From: Candidatus Omnitrophota bacterium
GTDB taxonomy: Bacteria > Omnitrophota > Koll11 > Gygaellales > Profunditerraquicolaceae
Assembly: GCA_028719045.1 (NCBI GenBank)
Contig: JAQULD010000070.1
Coordinates: forward strand, 1-8,495
Length of the DNA: 8,495 nt
Direction: 5' to 3'
Positions 6,095 to 8,495 of the stretch are shown piece by piece (position 1 is the stretch's first letter; each line of letters begins with the position of its first letter). A program made the translations under genes and the position numbers. The notes beneath the pieces were generated by a model that was not told where the DNA came from, made no database searches, and was given only the letters and a program-made list of their open reading frames with translations.

Positions 6095-6127
6095 AAAAGG
6101 GCGCCTTAAAAGGCGCCCTTTTGTTTG
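6095..6127 (+). terminator. Intrinsic terminator after spoVG
   Basis: AAAAGGGCGCCTT (6095-6107) is perfectly complementary to AAGGCGCCCTTTT (6110-6122), giving a GC-rich core stem with a tight A-rich loop, then TTGTTT. The T-run supports termination of the spoVG transcript. The A-run before the stem lets it also work from the opposite strand. The aroK -35 box begins at 6125, directly in the tail. Confidence 0.92.
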
Positions 6128-6153
6128 ACACATATTTAACCCTATGTTAGAAT
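6125..6153 (+). promoter_or_regulatory. Near-consensus sigma70 promoter for aroK-dprA-topA
   Basis: A perfect TTGACA (6125-6130), the optimal 17-base spacer and TAGAAT (6148-6153, five of six) make this the strongest promoter in the window. The expected start of transcription is 6160 or 6161. The aroK ATG is at 6161, so the mRNA should be leaderless or carry a single base before the start codon. Confidence 0.88.
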
Positions 6154-6160
6154 TGCCGTT

Positions 6161-6664
6161 ATGAGTAATATTTACCTGGTTGGATTCATGGGTACCGGAA
6201 AAACCTCCGTGGGCAGGGAACTTGCCAGGAGGACGAAAAATAAATTCATTGATCTGGATGATTTGATTGAATCCAGGGAAAAAAGAAGCATCCCCGATAT
6301 TTTCGCCAAAGACGGGGAACCGCATTTCCGTAAGCTGGAAAAAGAAACGTTGCTGGAGGTTTCTAAAGATAAAGGCCTGATAGTAGCCTGCGGGGGAGGC
6401 ATTGTTTTAGACCGGCAGAATATCGAGACAATGAAAAAGACGGGCAAGGTCATTTGCCTTAGCGCCTCAGCGCAGGTAATACTGGAGAGGACTTCCCGTT
6501 CCACCCACCGGCCCCTGCTTAACGTGGCTAGCCCGAAAGAAAAAATAGAGACTTTGCTTAAAGCGCGGGCTTCTTGTTACGCGCTGGCTGATGAAACTAT
6601 AGATACTTCAGGATTTTCCGTAAAGCAGGTAGCTGACAGTATAATTAAAATTTTACCTGATTAA
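6161..6664 (+). CDS. aroK: Shikimate kinase
   Basis: AroK phosphorylates the 3-hydroxyl of shikimate with ATP, two steps before chorismate synthase, in the cytoplasm. The 167-residue length is typical. Visible motifs: P-loop GFMGTGKTS (8-16), DLDD (31-34) for Mg2+ and shikimate, R57 in 'FRKLE' for shikimate binding, GGG (78-80), the lid arginine R117 in 'HRPLL', and R136, all in the expected positions. The N-terminus 'MSNIYLVGFMG' is exactly where the family begins, so ATG 6161 is the true start; yet no Shine-Dalgarno precedes it and the promoter -10 box ends only seven bases upstream. Translation is therefore probably from a leaderless transcript. The stop TAA is one base from the dprA ATG. 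All substrate contacts are conserved, so the enzyme should be active. Confidence 0.97.
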   Translation: MSNIYLVGFMGTGKTSVGRELARRTKNKFIDLDDLIESREKRSIPDIFAKDGEPHFRKLEKETLLEVSKDKGLIVACGGGIVLDRQNIETMKKTGKVICLSASAQVILERTSRSTHRPLLNVASPKEKIETLLKARASCYALADETIDTSGFSVKQVADSIIKILPD

Positions 6665-6665
6665 A

Positions 6666-7754
6666 ATGAACGAACTGGAAGCTTTAGTCGGTTTAAATAT
6701 GGTCTCGGATATCGGAAGTATCCGCCTCGGTAAATTGCTGGATCTTCTGGGCAAGCCGCAAAATATATTCGAGGCGCCCGCGGAAAAATTAAGGATGGCC
6801 GCCGGTATCGGGGAAAAGTCCGCCTCGGCGATCCATTCGCTTAAGGCGCAGGATTTAGCTGAAGAGTTCAGGCTGGCCTCAAAAAACGGCCTGAAGATCA
6901 TTACCTGCAATGACCAGCAGTACCCGGCCGGCCTTAAGCATATTCCTGACCCCCCGATAGTGCTTTATGTAAAAGGGGAGTGGGCGCAGAAAGATTTACT
7001 GAGTATCGCTATAGTGGGGTCGCGCAACGCTTCTTTTTACGGCCTTTCCAATGCCGCGGATTTTTCACGCAGATTGTCAGAACGGGGATTTACCATTGTT
7101 TCAGGGATGGCGCGCGGCATAGATACTTACGCGCACAAGGGGGCTTTAAAACAGCGTGGGCGCACTATCGCGGTCATGGGAAGCGGATTTAATCATATTT
7201 ATCCGCCGGAAAACAGGGGGCTGTGCGAAGAGATCTCGAAAAACGGCGCGGTAATCTCGGAATTTCCCATGAACGCCAGGCCTTTGAGGCAAAATTTTCC
7301 GCGGAGAAACCGCGTCATAAGCGGTTTATCCCTGGGAGTATTGGTGGTGGAAGCGGCAAAGAACAGCGGCGCCCTGATCACCGTGGATTTTGCCCTTGAG
7401 CAGGGCAGGGAAGTGTTCGCGCTTCCGGGTAAAATCGACTCTTCCCATTCTTACGGCCCCAATCACCTGATAAAACAGGGCGCAAAACTGGTATCCTGCG
7501 TTGAGGATATCCTGGAAGAGATGGAAGGGCTTTATCAACATAAGGATTCATCTGAAATTGATACAAGCGGCAAGGATCAGGTTTTAGCTCAAGAATCGTC
7601 TTTATACGGGCTCATTTCCCAACATCCTGTTTCCATGGATTATTTACAGGAGAGGACAAACCTCGGAATACCTTTAATTTCCGGCATGCTTTTGAATCTT
7701 CAGATAAGAAAAATGGTAAAACAGCTGCCGGGCAAACAATTCATAAGGAGTTAA
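6666..7754 (+). CDS. dprA: DNA processing protein DprA (Smf)
   Basis: DprA binds incoming single-stranded DNA during transformation and loads RecA; it is also widespread in bacteria not known to be competent. The 362 residues show the usual order: an N-terminal helical SAM/helix-hairpin-helix region (about 1-60, with 'AAGIGEKSA'), the Rossmann-like DprA core (about 75-285) with 'VGSRNASFYG' (117-126), 'SGMARGIDTYAH' (146-157), 'MGSGFNHIYPPEN' (171-183), 'FPRRNRVISGLS' (211-222), 'SGALITVDFALEQGREV' (234-250) and 'GPNHLIKQGA' (264-273), then a linker and a C-terminal winged-helix region (about 305-360). It is complete. No Shine-Dalgarno precedes the ATG, which lies one base after the aroK stop, so translation likely depends on ribosomes finishing aroK. 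dprA followed directly by topA is a common bacterial arrangement. Confidence 0.97.
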   Translation: MNELEALVGLNMVSDIGSIRLGKLLDLLGKPQNIFEAPAEKLRMAAGIGEKSASAIHSLKAQDLAEEFRLASKNGLKIITCNDQQYPAGLKHIPDPPIVLYVKGEWAQKDLLSIAIVGSRNASFYGLSNAADFSRRLSERGFTIVSGMARGIDTYAHKGALKQRGRTIAVMGSGFNHIYPPENRGLCEEISKNGAVISEFPMNARPLRQNFPRRNRVISGLSLGVLVVEAAKNSGALITVDFALEQGREVFALPGKIDSSHSYGPNHLIKQGAKLVSCVEDILEEMEGLYQHKDSSEIDTSGKDQVLAQESSLYGLISQHPVSMDYLQERTNLGIPLISGMLLNLQIRKMVKQLPGKQFIRS

Positions 7755-7755
7755 A

Positions 7756-8495
7756 ATGAAACCTAAGGGATTAGTGATAGTAGAGTCTCCTACAAAGGCA
7801 AAAACGATAGGCAAGATCCTGGGAGAGAAGTTTTCCGTTTTGCCCTCCATGGGACATTTGATCGACCTCCCGCAAAAAAAACTGGGAGTGGACGTGGAAA
7901 AAGATTTTGAGGCCCAATATGTGGTCATCCCGGGCAGGAAAAAAGTGCTTTCCCAGCTTAAAAAAGCCGCTAAAGGCGGGGATACCGTTTACATCGCCAC
8001 CGACCCTGACCGCGAAGGCGAGGCCATAGGCTGGCATATTAAAAGCGAACTGTTTAAAAACAAAAAAGTCTTGCGCGTGGTTTTCCATGAAATCACCACT
8101 TCCGCGATAAACAGCGCGTTCAATAATCCCCGCGATTTTGATACCAATATGATCGAAGCGCAGATGGGCAGAAGAGTGCTGGACAGGATGGTCGGTTATT
8201 TCTTAAGCCCTTTGCTTTGGAGGAAGATCGTGCGCGGCTTAAGCGCCGGCAGGGTCCAGTCCGTCGCTTTAAGGCTTATTGTGGAGCGCGAGCGCCAGAT
8301 TAACAGTTTCATCCCACAGGAATACTGGGAAATCGAGGCCCAGTTGAAGAAGGACGAGGCTTTATTTTCTGCTAAATTAGACAAGATAGACGGACAAAAA
8401 GCGGAGATAAAAAACCAGGAAACAGCCGATAGCATCGCTTTGGAGTTGAAAGACAAACAGTTCATAGTCTCAGAAATAAAAGAGACTGAAAGGAA
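7756..8495 (+). CDS. topA: DNA topoisomerase I, N-terminal part (runs off window)
   Basis: TopA relaxes negative supercoils by cutting one strand through a tyrosine-DNA link. The 246 codons visible contain the TOPRIM domain, with 'VIVESPTKAKTI' (catalytic Glu10), 'SMGHLIDLP', and the metal-binding DPDREGEAIGWH (83-94), then 'VVFHEIT', 'RRVLDRMVGYFLSPLLW' and 'GLSAGRVQSVALRLI', which belong to the helical DNA-binding part of type IA enzymes. The catalytic tyrosine and the C-terminal zinc ribbons would lie past the window edge, so completeness cannot be judged. The ATG is one base after the dprA stop and has AAGGAG at 7745-7750 inside the dprA tail with five-base spacing. One small change: the usual 'QxARRVLDR' reads 'QMGRRVLDR'. 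It is the third gene of the aroK-dprA-topA unit. Confidence 0.98.
   Translation, partial: MKPKGLVIVESPTKAKTIGKILGEKFSVLPSMGHLIDLPQKKLGVDVEKDFEAQYVVIPGRKKVLSQLKKAAKGGDTVYIATDPDREGEAIGWHIKSELFKNKKVLRVVFHEITTSAINSAFNNPRDFDTNMIEAQMGRRVLDRMVGYFLSPLLWRKIVRGLSAGRVQSVALRLIVERERQINSFIPQEYWEIEAQLKKDEALFSAKLDKIDGQKAEIKNQETADSIALELKDKQFIVSEIKETER

Overview
The window reads as an ordinary bacterial chromosome segment of moderate base composition, densely packed, with eleven protein genes and no gene-free stretch longer than about 130 bases. I see no tRNA, rRNA, insertion sequence, CRISPR array or prophage. SpoVG, AroC, AroK, DprA and TopA make it clearly bacterial. The mix of SpoVG, a compact Ski2-like helicase, a two-CW protein and a HAMP-only membrane protein would suit an uncultured lineage such as Omnitrophota. 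That placement is only an impression from gene content and was not tested.

Layout: (1) Positions 1-1792, plus strand: the 3' part of a YjbQ-family gene, a two-helix membrane protein ending in a HAMP domain, and a NUDIX hydrolase whose N-terminal region resembles the second half of a macro domain. (2) Positions 1789-3663, minus strand: a Ski2-like superfamily 2 helicase that converges on the NUDIX gene, the two stop codons sharing bases. (3) Positions 3664-3795: a short divergent control region with two back-to-back sigma70-type promoters whose -35 boxes abut. (4) Positions 3796-6122, plus strand: an exported thermonuclease-like protein, chorismate synthase (aroC), a cysteine-rich two-CW protein and spoVG, closed by a strong intrinsic terminator. 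(5) Positions 6125-8495, plus strand: a near-consensus promoter placed so that the transcript should begin at or one base before the aroK start codon, then aroK-dprA-topA with one-base gaps; topA runs off the window.

Together the genes supply two steps of the shikimate/chorismate pathway (AroK, AroC), DNA handling (DprA, TopA, exported nuclease), RNA remodelling (helicase, possibly SpoVG as a nucleic-acid-binding regulator) and nucleotide clean-up (NUDIX). I found no convincing new multi-gene system. The most interesting signals are small: the probable leaderless aroK mRNA, the macro-like remnant fused to a NUDIX domain, an 18-base perfect palindrome before aroC, a possible Shine-Dalgarno-sequestering hairpin before spoVG, and the compact divergent promoter with a tiny upstream ORF overlapping the helicase start.
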